64,000 bases of DNA. It comes from Scatosoma sp045660265. Lineage in GTDB: Bacteria; Bacillota; Clostridia; Christensenellales; Borkfalkiaceae. The notes beneath the pieces are model-generated. The model saw nothing but the letters and a program-made list of their open reading frames with translations. It had not been told where the DNA came from and searched no databases. Of this stretch, positions 18,478-25,743 are shown piece by piece. The stretch covers positions 42,052 to 106,051 of the forward strand of contig JAZRDM010000038.1 in the NCBI GenBank assembly GCA_045660265.1. The letters are read 5' to 3'. The first letter of the stretch is position 1; every line of letters starts with the position of its first letter. Made by a program: the position numbers and the translations under genes.

Positions 18478-18554
18478 GTAACCACCTTCGGTTTTTGTTT
18501 TTTATCGTTTCGTGCGCATACTTTCAAAAATGCATAATGAGAGCATTCGAAAGA

Positions 18555-18563
18555 ATTGTACCA
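18555..18563 (-). promoter_or_regulatory. possible extended -10 promoter of the lipoprotein gene
   Basis: The minus strand reads TGGTACAAT, an extended -10 form, about 75 bases before the start at 18477. No convincing -35 box is seen. Confidence 0.35.
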
Positions 18564-18669
18564 TACTATTTTAATATAAAATTAAATTAGTTGCAAGCGT
18601 TTATACCTAAAAATCAAAGAAAAAGTTTGATAATTTTAAAAAAATTACGCAAAATATTTGTATGGAAAT

Positions 18670-18709
18670 GCAGGGGAAGTCTTTTACGGACGATTTTCCT
18701 GCTTTTTTT
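18670..18709 (+). terminator. hairpin with T-run upstream of TauE-like gene
   Basis: GCAGG...CCTGC enclose a mostly paired stem that is followed by seven T. The ATG of the next gene is 23 bases further on, so this may be a leader attenuator, or simply a terminator isolating the divergent region. Confidence 0.4.
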
Positions 18710-18731
18710 AGGAAAATATGGGGGAAAACGT

Positions 18732-19100
18732 ATGCAGGAAAAAGTGAGAGAGAACGCAAAGCGGGTGGCTTGTTCGCTTGCTGTCGGGATAGCAAACAGC
18801 GTTTTTGGCGGCGGGGGCGGTATGCTTGCAGTGCCTTTGCTTAGCCGTTTTGGGATGCAAGAAAAGCAAGCACATGCTACCGCTCTTTTGATTATTTTGC
18901 CCGTATCGGTTTGCTCATTTTTCTTGTATCTTTTTAACGGGATTTATGATTTTCAGGTATGTATTCCTACCGCAATCGGCGTAACGGCAGGCGGGGCGTT
19001 GGGGGCTGTTTTATTAAAGAAATTGCCGATCAAAATAGTGCAAATTGTGTTTGCTATCTTGCAATTGATGGCGGGGATTTGGCTGTTTATAAGTTGGTGA
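18732..19100 (+). CDS. half-size TauE/SafE-family permease A
   Basis: I take the ATG at 18732 (MQEKVRENAKRV), giving 122 residues. An upstream in-frame extension to 18591 crosses a hairpin and lacks protein-like features. Three to four membrane helices are seen, with the glycine-rich signature NSVFGGGGGMLAVPLL and a second motif VTAGGALGAVLLKKLP, both characteristic of the TauE/SafE (DUF81) anion-exporter family. A full-length member has about 250 residues with two such halves, so this is one half. The gene at 19261 has the same length and the matching motif, suggesting a heterodimeric transporter. Confidence 0.78.
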   Translation: MQEKVRENAKRVACSLAVGIANSVFGGGGGMLAVPLLSRFGMQEKQAHATALLIILPVSVCSFFLYLFNGIYDFQVCIPTAIGVTAGGALGAVLLKKLPIKIVQIVFAILQLMAGIWLFISW

Positions 19101-19260
19101 GTTGCAAACAAAATTAACGTTTTTTTGCGCGACGGGGATGACGTTTTAGCTGTTTTCGTTGATGGAGTGTGATACGGTTTGCCGAAGAGTCGTCGATAGC
19201 ATTCTTCTCAAAGGATAAAAAATGAAACACAAATTAAACTTGTTTGTCGGGAGAGGAAAA

Positions 19261-19629
19261 ATGAAATTTTATTTATACTTAATCTTAGGTTTTTTGGGCG
19301 GAATTCCTGCGGGGATGGGAATGGGTGGCGGGACGGTTACTATTCCTTTGCTTGTCTTAATAGGCGGAGTAGAGCAAAAAATTGCGCAAGCGGCGAATTT
19401 ATTTTCCTTTGCACCCATGAGCGTCGGGGCGTTGAAAATGCACGCGGAAAATCATTTATTAAAAACGCAGGGGGCTGGCTATATGATTATCCCCGCGCTT
19501 TTAGCGTCGGCTATCGGCGCGTTTTTTACAGCAAAGCTTCCTTCTGAAATTTTAGGGAAATTATTCGGTGTCTTTTTGATTGCTTTATCCGTTTTTTCCT
19601 TTCAGCAAATAGCTGAGAAAAAGGGTTGA
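19261..19629 (+). CDS. half-size TauE/SafE-family permease B
   Basis: The ATG at 19261 follows GAGAGG and gives 122 residues, the same length as the partner at 18732. An ATG 39 bases upstream (19222) is possible. Motifs are GIPAGMGMGGGTVTIPLL near the N-terminus and AIGAFFTAKLP in the second half, the standard TauE/SafE sites. The two genes are separated by 160 bases. The pair probably forms one eight-helix unit exporting a small anion such as a sulfur compound. The substrate is not visible from sequence. Confidence 0.78.
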   Translation: MKFYLYLILGFLGGIPAGMGMGGGTVTIPLLVLIGGVEQKIAQAANLFSFAPMSVGALKMHAENHLLKTQGAGYMIIPALLASAIGAFFTAKLPSEILGKLFGVFLIALSVFSFQQIAEKKG

Positions 19630-19654
19630 TTTTTTTTAAAAATTGTGGTATAGT
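19626..19654 (+). promoter_or_regulatory. promoter of the HAD phosphatase gene
   Basis: TTGATT and TATAGT are separated by 17 bases. The -35 overlaps the stop of the preceding gene and the start codon is 45 bases beyond the -10. Confidence 0.65.
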
Positions 19655-19699
19655 GATGGGCGAAAATATGCTGTGAAGAAATGAAAAGGAGAAGAGAAT

Positions 19700-20347
19700 A
19701 TGCGCTATCCGTACCTGCTGTTTGATTTAGACGGGACGTTAATTTATTCGCATTCGGGAATCTTTTATGCATTGAAAATAGCATTAAAGAAGCAGGGCAT
19801 GGTCGAGTTGAGTGAGAAAACTCTGCGGAAATGTATTGGCCCGCCTCTGCGCGTTTCGCTGGTGAATATTTTAGGGCTTACGGAAGAACAAATGAAAAAA
19901 GCAGAGCAGGACTACCGCGCGGAATACGGAAAATGCGGATGGGAGCAATGCGAGTTAATTGACGGTGCAAAACAAGCGTTAATTGCTTTAAAAAATGGCG
20001 GATACACGCTTGCATTGGCGACGTCGAAGCCATTGTTTTTCGCTGAAAAAATTTTAAAAAAATTTGATATCTACGATTTATTTTCTGTGGTTGTCGGCAG
20101 TGGATTAGACGGGAGCTTACCTGACAAAAAATCGGTGATTGAGGAATGTGTAAAACGCCTTGGCGCAGAGAAAGAAAAGTGCTTAATGATTGGGGATAGA
20201 AAACACGATTTAGCGGGGGCGAAAGAGGCTAAAGTTGATTGTGCTATCGTCGACGTTGGGTATGCGGAAAAGGGAGAATTTGAGCGGGAATCTCCGCAAT
20301 ATTTATTTAAAAATTTTGCAAAGCTTCTTCAATTTTGTGAAATTTAA
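19700..20347 (+). CDS. HAD-family phosphatase (phosphoglycolate phosphatase-like)
   Basis: A 215-residue haloacid-dehalogenase hydrolase. Motif I is LLFDLDGTL with the nucleophilic Asp near residue 8, motif II is LALATSKP, motif III includes PDKKSVIEE, and motif IV is MIGDRKHDLAGAKEA. An alpha-helical cap lies between about residues 20 and 85. These features and the length fit the Gph/PgpP group, which dephosphorylates phosphoglycolate or related small phosphates. Exact substrate cannot be given. AAAAGGAGAAG precedes the ATG. Confidence 0.88.
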   Translation: MRYPYLLFDLDGTLIYSHSGIFYALKIALKKQGMVELSEKTLRKCIGPPLRVSLVNILGLTEEQMKKAEQDYRAEYGKCGWEQCELIDGAKQALIALKNGGYTLALATSKPLFFAEKILKKFDIYDLFSVVVGSGLDGSLPDKKSVIEECVKRLGAEKEKCLMIGDRKHDLAGAKEAKVDCAIVDVGYAEKGEFERESPQYLFKNFAKLLQFCEI

Positions 20348-20388
20348 ACATGGCAAAAAAGTACAACGGTTAATAAATTAAGGAAGAA

Positions 20389-20415
20389 AGAGCGGAAAAA
20401 AATCTGCTCTTTTTG
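20389..20415 (+). terminator. terminator after HAD gene
   Basis: AGAGC and GCTCT arms, extendable with AA and TT, enclose an A-rich loop and are followed by a T-run. The surrounding 20348-20674 gap otherwise holds only the next promoter and leader. Confidence 0.6.
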
Positions 20416-20528
20416 TGTTTAAGGGTGTGTAAAAATGTTAAAAATAAACAAAACGCACAAAAAAACAGCCCGAAAATGTCGAAAATGAAGAAAATATAAA
20501 AAAAATTAAAGAATTTTTCAAAAGGGTA

Positions 20529-20557
20529 TAGACAAAAATAATTTTCTGTGGTAAACT
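20529..20557 (+). promoter_or_regulatory. promoter of ppx-like gene
   Basis: TAGACA and TAAACT are 17 bases apart. The leader to the GTG at 20675 is about 110 bases long and contains no clear structure that I can assign. Confidence 0.5.
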
Positions 20558-20674
20558 ATGGGAAATTATTATGGGTAAAAGGGCATTTCCCTAATGGGAA
20601 AACTCTTTTCAAAGCAAGAAAGAAATTTACGGATAGTGAAAACCGTTGATTAGTAAACGGAAAAGAGGTAAAAA

Positions 20675-22186
20675 GTGGAAAAAATTGGTATTATCGATTT
20701 GGGTTCTAATTCCGCAAGATTAGTTATTGTAAATATGTTTGCCGAAGGTCATTACATGGTAACGGACGAGTTGAAAGAAAGCGTTCGCCTTGGACAAGAC
20801 ATGGAAAGGGATGGCTTTTTAAAGCCTCAGCGTGTTGCGGAAACAATTAAAACGCTGAAGATGTTTAAACGACTTTGCGACGCGTCCGCTGTGGAAAGAA
20901 TTATCGCTGTGGCAACGGCGGCGGTTCGTCGTGCGAAAAATCAACGCTCGTTTTTAGATGAAATTCAAGCGACGTGTAACTTAAAAATCAAGGTGCTTTC
21001 CGAAGAGGAAGAAGCAACGTTGGTGTATAGAGGGGTTATCAATTCGATGGATATCCCTAAGGGATTGATTTTAGAAATTGGCGGCGGCAGTACAAAAATT
21101 GTGTACTACAACCGCAGAAATATTTTAAATTATGCATCTTTACCTTTTGGCGCGGTTACCTTAACCGACTTATTCGCAGGGGATGCAAGCCCCGAAGATG
21201 CTGCGGCACATATTGAAGAATTCTTCACGGAAGAGTTGAAGAAGCTGCCTTGGTTGAAAGAACTCGACCCTGAAACGCAGATGATTGGGGTGGGCGGCTC
21301 GTTTAGAAACTTGTTTAAAATTAGCAAGCTTGTTAAAAAATATCCTTTGGATATTGTGCATAATTACAATTATGCGGTGGAAGATTTTTCGAGCGTGTAC
21401 GATATGGTTAAAGCGCTTGACGTCGAAAAGCGTAAGAAGATTAAGGGGTTGTCGCCTGCAAGAGCGGATATTATGCCCGCGGCGATGGCAATTATTAAAT
21501 CTTTCGTTTCCTACTTAAATATTGAAAACTTTATCTTAAGCGGCAGCGGGCTCCGCGAAGGGCTTATGATTAACCAAGCGTTGCCTATTACAATGGAAAA
21601 ACCTGTTTCCGACGTATTGGGATATAGCTTGGATACGTTAGTGAAATATCATGATTGCGATTTGAAGCACGTAGATCACGTGGTGCAATTGTCCGTACAG
21701 TTGTTCAAACAGCTTCGCGTTTTGCATAAGTTCCCCCGCCAATATTTGAAAGTGTTAAAAATTGCGGCGAAATTGCACGATTGCGGTATGAGAATGAAAT
21801 ATTACAATCATGCAAAGCATAGCTGGTATATGATTTTAAACTCTAATATTTTCGGGGCAACGCATAGGGAAATCGTTTTGGCGGCCTTTGTGGCAGGTTG
21901 CCATAAGCGTGAAGACGTATCTATGGTTGAGTGGCAAAAATATAAGGGTATTGTTACCGAAGAGGATTTAGACGCTGTGAAAAAGTTGGGGGTATTGCTC
22001 CGTATCGCTGAAAGCTTGGATAGAAGTATGTCCGGCTTGGTGGCGGGGGTAAATTGCGACGTGTTAGGCGATTCTGTTATTATGAAGACGGAAGTAACCG
22101 GCGATGCGGCGCTTGAAATTAGAGACGCTTCGGCGGCGAACGGCGAGTTTAAGAAAGCGTTTAGAAAGAATTTGGAAATTTTGTAA
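20675..22186 (+). CDS. ppx: Ppx/GppA exopolyphosphatase family with HD domain
   Basis: A 503-residue protein starting at GTG with AGAGG six bases upstream. The N-terminal ASKHA phosphatase fold shows IIDLGSNSARLVI (phosphate 1 loop), the catalytic-region segment TAAVRRAKN, LSEEEEATLVYRGV and the glycine-rich LEIGGGSTKIV. The C-terminal third is an HD-type domain (HDCDLKHVDHVVQL near residue 325, KLHDCGMR near 370). This two-domain layout is standard for exopolyphosphatase/guanosine pentaphosphatase enzymes that hydrolyse polyphosphate or pppGpp. Which substrate dominates here is not decidable from sequence. Confidence 0.92.
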   Translation: MEKIGIIDLGSNSARLVIVNMFAEGHYMVTDELKESVRLGQDMERDGFLKPQRVAETIKTLKMFKRLCDASAVERIIAVATAAVRRAKNQRSFLDEIQATCNLKIKVLSEEEEATLVYRGVINSMDIPKGLILEIGGGSTKIVYYNRRNILNYASLPFGAVTLTDLFAGDASPEDAAAHIEEFFTEELKKLPWLKELDPETQMIGVGGSFRNLFKISKLVKKYPLDIVHNYNYAVEDFSSVYDMVKALDVEKRKKIKGLSPARADIMPAAMAIIKSFVSYLNIENFILSGSGLREGLMINQALPITMEKPVSDVLGYSLDTLVKYHDCDLKHVDHVVQLSVQLFKQLRVLHKFPRQYLKVLKIAAKLHDCGMRMKYYNHAKHSWYMILNSNIFGATHREIVLAAFVAGCHKREDVSMVEWQKYKGIVTEEDLDAVKKLGVLLRIAESLDRSMSGLVAGVNCDVLGDSVIMKTEVTGDAALEIRDASAANGEFKKAFRKNLEIL

Positions 22187-22194
22187 GAGTAACA

Positions 22195-22234
22195 AGACCG
22201 CGCCGCTATTCTCAGCGGACGGTCTTTCTTTTTT
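22195..22234 (+). terminator. terminator after ppx
   Basis: AGACCG-c-GCCGCT pairs with AGCGGA-CGGTCT and is followed by TTCTTTTTT, nine bases after the stop. Confidence 0.85.
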
Positions 22235-22267
22235 GAGAAATTGTTTTAATTTTAAGGGTTACGCAGT

Positions 22268-22286
22268 GGGGCAGGTACGCGTTGAA
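22268..22286 (+). repeat. dispersed repeat, copy 3, in maf leader
   Basis: GGGGCAGGTACGCGTTGAA ends one base before the ATG of maf at 22288. It therefore occupies the place where the ribosome binding site should be. Confidence 0.7.
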
Positions 22287-22287
22287 T

Positions 22288-22869
22288 ATGAAAAAATGGA
22301 TTTTAGCGAGCGCGTCACCGCGCCGTAAAGAATTGTTAAAAGAGATTGTTTCGGAATTTGAAATTATTTGCGCTAAGGGCGAGGAAAAAGCGGAAGAAGG
22401 ATTGGCGCCTTTTGAACTTGTAAAACAATTAGCCAAACAAAAAGCGGAAGAGGTTGCCGCGTTGCAAGAAGCGCAAGGAAAAATTGTGCTGGGCGCGGAT
22501 ACCGTTGTCGCTTTAGAAAATAAAGTGCTTGGAAAGCCGAAGGACGAAGAAGAGGCGAAACAAATGCTTCGAATGCTGTCTGGAAAAACGCATTGTGTTT
22601 ATACGGGGGTTTGTATTAGCGTGCCTACAAAAACGGGTAGAGAAATAATTGCGCAGACCGATTGTACACAAGTAACTTTTTATGCTCTGTCGGATGAGTT
22701 TATAAACGCCTACGTGGCAAGCGGTTCGCCTATGGATAAGGCGGGGGCGTATGGGATTCAAGACGGCGGGTTGGTGGAAAAAATCACGGGGAGTTACTCG
22801 AATGTTGTAGGATTGCCTGTGGAGCTTTGTAAAAAACTTGTGGCGGGTATAAACGCGGAAATAGAATGA
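22288..22869 (+). CDS. maf: Maf family nucleotide pyrophosphatase
   Basis: A 193-residue Maf protein, start MKKWILASASPRRKELLK. Diagnostic motifs are SASPRR near the N-terminus, GADTVV (near residue 70), LGKPKDEEEA and GSPMDKAGAYGIQDGG. Maf proteins hydrolyse noncanonical or canonical nucleoside triphosphates (dTTP/UTP class) to monophosphates and are linked to septum formation. The ATG at 22288 is chosen. A TTG at 22282 lies inside the dispersed repeat and would add only two residues. No ordinary Shine-Dalgarno exists beyond the G-rich repeat. The downstream MreB-like gene gives the maf-mreB context seen in many Firmicutes. Confidence 0.95.
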   Translation: MKKWILASASPRRKELLKEIVSEFEIICAKGEEKAEEGLAPFELVKQLAKQKAEEVAALQEAQGKIVLGADTVVALENKVLGKPKDEEEAKQMLRMLSGKTHCVYTGVCISVPTKTGREIIAQTDCTQVTFYALSDEFINAYVASGSPMDKAGAYGIQDGGLVEKITGSYSNVVGLPVELCKKLVAGINAEIE

Positions 22870-22875
22870 AAGAAC

Positions 22876-22895
22876 GGCACCAGGTACGCGTTGAA
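22876..22895 (+). repeat. dispersed repeat, copy 4
   Basis: GGCACCAGGTACGCGTTGAA lies between maf and the MreB-like gene. The last 14 bases match copy 3 exactly. Confidence 0.65.
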
Positions 22896-22938
22896 ATAGG
22901 CTAATTTTGGGTAACCATTCGAAAAACGGAGAGAAAAA

Positions 22939-23940
22939 ATGATTAAACTTGCAATCGATTTAGGTTCGTCAATGACGAAAATATACCGTGCGGACACCAG
23001 TAACGGCATTGTGCTGGTGGAGCCCTCTTGCGTCGCTGTAACGAGCGAAGAGAGGGAAATTCGCGCAATCGGGAAGCAAGCGAAAAAGTTGATTGGGAAA
23101 ACATCGGGGGCGACGAGTATCGTCTATCCCGTTCATGAAGGTAAAATTGTGGATAGTCGGCTTGCTGTGGCAATGCTCAAAGAGTTTTTAAGCCGTATTG
23201 GGCTTGGAAAGCTGATGTTTAAACGTTCGTTAACCGTTTTTTCGGTGCCCTGCGGATTGCCTGAAAGCGCGTTAGAGGATTATCGTGATTTGGCCAAAGA
23301 GTGCGGATTAAAGCAAGTGCAATTTGTGCCTGCGCCTTTTTTGTCGGCGATTGGTTCGGATGCGGTACTTAGTGAAGTGAATCCCGTATGTTGTTTGGAT
23401 ATTGGCGGCGGGGTAACGAATATGGCGGTATTGTCTACGGACGGCGTTATCGTGGGCTTTTCAATGAATTTGGGCGGAAGGAATATGGACGTCAACGTGC
23501 AAAATTTGTTGGCGTATAAAGGCTTGCGCGTGGGTATGCTTACGGCGGAGCGCATTAAAAATGAAATTGGTTCGCTCTCAAAGAATGCGCGCGGTACGGC
23601 GTTGGCGGAAGGTCGTTCGGTGTATGAAGCGCGTCCGCATTCCGTATCGGTGGAAGCGGGAGAGGTTTCGCCGTGTATCCGTATTTATATAGATAAAATT
23701 TTAGAATATACCGCACAAGCATTGCAACAATTGCCTGCCGAGGTAGCTGCGACGGTTAATCAAAACGGTGTGTATCTTTCTGGTGGGGTGATGAAACTTT
23801 CGGGTGTTGCTGATTATATCGCTGGTAAGTTAAAAATGACTGTTCATGCGTGCGAAGAACCGCAGTTTTCGTGTATTTTAGGGGGTGGAAACCTTGTTCG
23901 TGATAAAAAATTGTTGGAAAGATTGGCGCTGAAAGCGTGA
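22939..23940 (+). CDS. mreB: MreB-like rod-shape actin homologue
   Basis: A 333-residue actin-superfamily protein. The phosphate 1 loop is AIDLGSSMTKIY, the phosphate 2 loop is CLDIGGGVTNMAVL (near residue 152), and the adenosine motif is VYLSGGVMKLSGV (near 277). The length and the NLGGRNMDVNVQNLL segment fit MreB/Mbl, cytoskeletal filaments that guide lateral wall synthesis. CGGAGAG precedes the ATG. No mreC or mreD follows: a strong terminator comes 46 bases later, so it may be an additional Mbl/MreBH-type paralogue. Confidence 0.9.
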   Translation: MIKLAIDLGSSMTKIYRADTSNGIVLVEPSCVAVTSEEREIRAIGKQAKKLIGKTSGATSIVYPVHEGKIVDSRLAVAMLKEFLSRIGLGKLMFKRSLTVFSVPCGLPESALEDYRDLAKECGLKQVQFVPAPFLSAIGSDAVLSEVNPVCCLDIGGGVTNMAVLSTDGVIVGFSMNLGGRNMDVNVQNLLAYKGLRVGMLTAERIKNEIGSLSKNARGTALAEGRSVYEARPHSVSVEAGEVSPCIRIYIDKILEYTAQALQQLPAEVAATVNQNGVYLSGGVMKLSGVADYIAGKLKMTVHACEEPQFSCILGGGNLVRDKKLLERLALKA

Positions 23941-23986
23941 TGTGAAAACCTTAAAAAGCCTTATAAATAAAGGGAATAATGAGTTT

Positions 23987-24016
23987 GCCGACGGGATTGC
24001 TCCGTCGGCTTTTTTG
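23987..24016 (+). terminator. terminator after mreB-like gene
   Basis: GCCGACGG and CCGTCGGC form an 8-base-pair stem with loop gattgct, followed by TTTTT. Confidence 0.9.
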
Positions 24017-24056
24017 AAAAAGTTTAAAATTTTTTAAATTTTTTTTAAAAAACCCC

Positions 24057-24084
24057 TTGACAAATGAAAATTATGTGCTATAAT
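24057..24084 (+). promoter_or_regulatory. strong consensus promoter of structured RNA
   Basis: Perfect TTGACA and perfect TATAAT are 16 bases apart, the closest match to consensus in the window. The next annotated feature is a non-coding RNA. Confidence 0.85.
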
Positions 24085-24090
24085 AAGGCT

Positions 24091-24519
24091 ACAAAGAGAA
24101 AGAAACAACCAAAAAATGTTAGTTTCTTTCAAATTTAGAGAAGGAGAACAAACCAATGCACAGCTGAGATTTCAGCCAATGTCGATTGGCGCGGAGACCG
24201 TAGGGATGCGGCCGAACCCCAACCGAAAGGTAAAAAAATTCAAGTTAAAGGAGGTACGAAAAGGGATGACTAAGTTCTATTTATGGGTACGGATCCTTAA
24301 CAAAGAAGAAAAAGCGAGGTATAACTCCAATGAACTGTGAGATTAAGGAGCTTATAAAAAGTTAATATCCGAGAACAATAGAAAAGTAGTAGGCGGTTTA
24401 GGTGAACCGCGTCGGACGTGATGAACCGAAATAAACGGATATGATGAGGAAAAGCTCTTAAAATTGAATAGCAATGCAGGCAAAATTATCCCCCGACTGT
24501 TGTCGGGGGTTATTTTTTT
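24091..24519 (+). ncRNA. unidentified structured RNA, about 430 nt
   Basis: The stretch runs from a near-perfect promoter to a near-perfect terminator with no credible protein gene. It can fold into several helices seen by eye. Near the 5' end are a GCTGA/TCAGC hairpin, GCCAAT-gtcg-ATTGGC and CCG-tagggat-GCGG. In the middle, AAGGAGGTAC near 24248 faces GTACGGATCCTT near 24288. The 3' half is nested: GGAGCTT (24345) with AAGCTC (24452), ATATCCG (24365) with CGGATAT (24434), and the hairpin GGCGGTT-taggt-GAACCGC. I looked for RNase P, tmRNA, 6S and SRP signatures and found none. The identity is unknown. A stable, abundant RNA is inferred from promoter strength and folding. Confidence 0.7.
24490..24519 (+). 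terminator. terminator of structured RNA
   Basis: CCCCCGAC-tgtt-GTCGGGGG stem followed by TTATTTTTTT. Confidence 0.92.
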
Positions 24520-24551
24520 GGCTGTATAGGGTGGCGTTAAGTTGCGGAAAC

Positions 24552-24587
24552 AAAAAACTCGGAGTGAAAACTCCGAGTTTTGTTTTT
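24552..24587 (-). terminator. terminator of secB-like gene, bidirectional
   Basis: AACTCGGAGT pairs with ACTCCGAGTT, and runs of A on the left and T on the right let it work in both directions. It abuts the secB-like stop. Confidence 0.8.
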
Positions 24588-25005
24588 AGTTTAAAGTTTT
24601 ATCAGCGGGCGCTTCGTCTTTTTTAACGGGCGTCATGTTCGTGGGAGAAAGTGGTAACACCAAGGGAGGCATAAACGACGTTGTCGTTAAGTTGGTGATA
24701 GCCGTACGTAAATAGGGGAATAATGCTTCTTCCATGTTGAAGGTAAGCTCTTGCTTGTCTAAATCGCTTTCGATACCATCAGCTTCGAAGGTGCCTACAA
24801 GACGAACTTTTAAGTTGTAAGGGCAAGGTTGCGCTTCGGTGGATTCGATAACGATTTCACCCATGATTTGCCAAATTTTTTCGTTGGCTTGTCTAACGTT
24901 ACGGTTATATTTGATACCGATAGGCGCGTTAGCTTGGATTTTTACGTTGGGGTTTAAGTTGAATTTAAGTTCTTCAGCAGTGATGGCGCGAAGCGCGTAA
25001 GTCAT
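24586..25005 (-). CDS. secB: SecB-like protein-export chaperone
   Basis: A 139-residue protein. The C-terminal segment ALFPYLRTAITNLTTTSFMPPLVLP matches the SecB family hallmark LFPYxRxxIxxLTxxxGFPPLxLxP, and the N-terminal strands with KIQANAPIGIKYNRN agree with the family fold. SecB holds preproteins unfolded for SecA. It is classical in proteobacteria but SecB-like proteins also occur in Firmicutes, sometimes as toxin-antitoxin chaperones. No toxin pair is adjacent here. It is monocistronic. A role in feeding the many exported proteins of this genome is plausible but inferred. Confidence 0.8.
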   Translation of the reverse strand: MTYALRAITAEELKFNLNPNVKIQANAPIGIKYNRNVRQANEKIWQIMGEIVIESTEAQPCPYNLKVRLVGTFEADGIESDLDKQELTFNMEEALFPYLRTAITNLTTTSFMPPLVLPLSPTNMTPVKKDEAPADKTLN

Positions 25006-25120
25006 AATAATTACCTCATTATTTTATTTGGCTTGTAAATAGCCTATTTTATAGTATTGATTTCGTGATATATTCACGATATTTATATATAACCAATTCT
25101 TTTTTTCTTTAAACAAAATT

Positions 25121-25150
25121 TTTACATTTTTTTGTACGCGCGCGTATAAT
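25121..25150 (+). promoter_or_regulatory. upstream promoter facing the tRNA cluster
   Basis: TTTACA and TATAAT are 18 bases apart. The 170 bases that follow are A/T runs without a gene and lead to a second promoter and the tRNA cluster. Confidence 0.45.
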
Positions 25151-25276
25151 ATATATTATAGAAGGGAAAAGAGTATCGGAAAAGAGGAATTTTTGGGCGT
25201 TGATTGCATAAAAAAGAGGGCGAAAAAAAATTTTTTAAAAATTTTAAATTTTTTTTAAAAAAGTATGTTAAAATGC

Positions 25277-25305
25277 TTGCGTTTCTTTTTTAGATGTGGT
25301 ATAGT
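25277..25305 (+). promoter_or_regulatory. promoter of the tRNA cluster
   Basis: TTGCGT and TATAGT are 17 bases apart, and tRNA-Val begins 16 bases after the -10 box. Confidence 0.7.
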
Positions 25306-25320
25306 ATATAAGCTTTCGAC

Positions 25321-25396
25321 GGAAGTTTAGCTCAGCTGGGAGAGCATCTGCCTTACAAGCAGAGGGTCATAGGTTCGAACCCTATAACTTCCACCA
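25321..25396 (+). tRNA. tRNA-Val (anticodon UAC)
   Basis: A full cloverleaf: acceptor GGAAGTT/AACTTCC, D-loop AGCTCAGCTGGGAGAGC, anticodon stem CTGC/GCAG with loop CTTACAA, T-arm GGTTCGAACC and encoded CCA. Confidence 0.97.
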
Positions 25397-25397
25397 T

Positions 25398-25515
25398 AAA
25401 AAACAGTGCGGATGATTATATGCGGGAATAGCTCAGTGGTAGAGCGTCACCTTGCCAAGGTGAATGTCGCGGGTTCGAATCTCGTTTCCCGCTCCAAATA
25501 TTCGCACTGTTTTTT
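25398..25515 (+). repeat. 13-base inverted repeat enclosing tRNA-Gly
   Basis: AAAAAACAGTGCG (25398-25410) and CGCACTGTTTTTT (25503-25515) are perfect complements and flank tRNA-Gly. The downstream arm plus its T-tract looks like the 3' half of an intrinsic terminator whose loop would be the tRNA itself. Confidence 0.7.
25422..25496 (+). tRNA. tRNA-Gly (anticodon GCC)
   Basis: Acceptor GCGGGAA/TTCCCGC, anticodon stem TCACC/GGTGA with loop TTGCCAA, T-arm GGGTTCGAATCTC and encoded CCA. Confidence 0.97.
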
Positions 25516-25547
25516 CTTTTTTTAAAATGCCAACGGGGCAGGGAGAT

Positions 25548-25622
25548 GGCGCTATAGCCAAGTGGTAAGGCCAAGGTCTGCAAAACCTTTATCCCCCGGT
25601 TCAAATCCGGGTGGCGCCTCCA
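25548..25622 (+). tRNA. tRNA-Cys (anticodon GCA)
   Basis: Acceptor GGCGCTA/TGGCGCC, anticodon stem AAGGT/ACCTT with loop CTGCAAA, T-arm CCGGTTCAAATCCGG and encoded CCA. Confidence 0.97.
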
Positions 25623-25623
25623 G

Positions 25624-25652
25624 AACTCTGTACCAGCTTGTACGGAGTTTTT
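25624..25652 (+). terminator. terminator between tRNA-Cys and tRNA-Leu
   Basis: AACTCTGTAC pairs with GTACGGAGTT around loop cagctt, followed by TTTTT. It separates tRNA-Leu from the rest, yet only a few bases remain before tRNA-Leu, so that tRNA depends on readthrough. Confidence 0.7.
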
Positions 25653-25656
25653 ATTT

Positions 25657-25743
25657 GCCGCTGTGGTGGAATAGGCAGACGCAAGGGACTTAAAATCCCT
25701 CGGTAGAAATACCGTATCGGTTCAAGTCCGATCAGCGGCACCA
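25657..25743 (+). tRNA. tRNA-Leu (anticodon UAA)
   Basis: An 87-base class II tRNA. Acceptor GCCGCTG/CAGCGGC, anticodon loop CTTAAAA, a long variable arm CGGTAGAAATACCG, T-arm CGGTTCAAGTCCG and encoded CCA. Confidence 0.96.

Noticed and set aside
24116..24340. A 74-codon plus-strand frame after a strong promoter
   Set aside because: It covers the 5' part of a highly structured RNA, and its sequence is lysine/arginine-rich with no protein-like pattern. I prefer a non-coding RNA, although AGAAGGAG-like stretches exist.
24091..24519. Identification of the RNA as RNase P RNA, tmRNA or 6S RNA
   Set aside because: No GAGGAAAGTCC/ACAGAA core of RNase P, no tag frame with tRNA-like ends of tmRNA, and no long bubble hairpin of 6S RNA.
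25416..25604. A minus-strand reading frame of 62 codons across tRNA-Gly and tRNA-Cys
   Set aside because: It is the antisense of tRNA sequence. Its peptide (RDSNPRHSPWQGDALPLSY) is the well-known spurious translation of tRNA genes.
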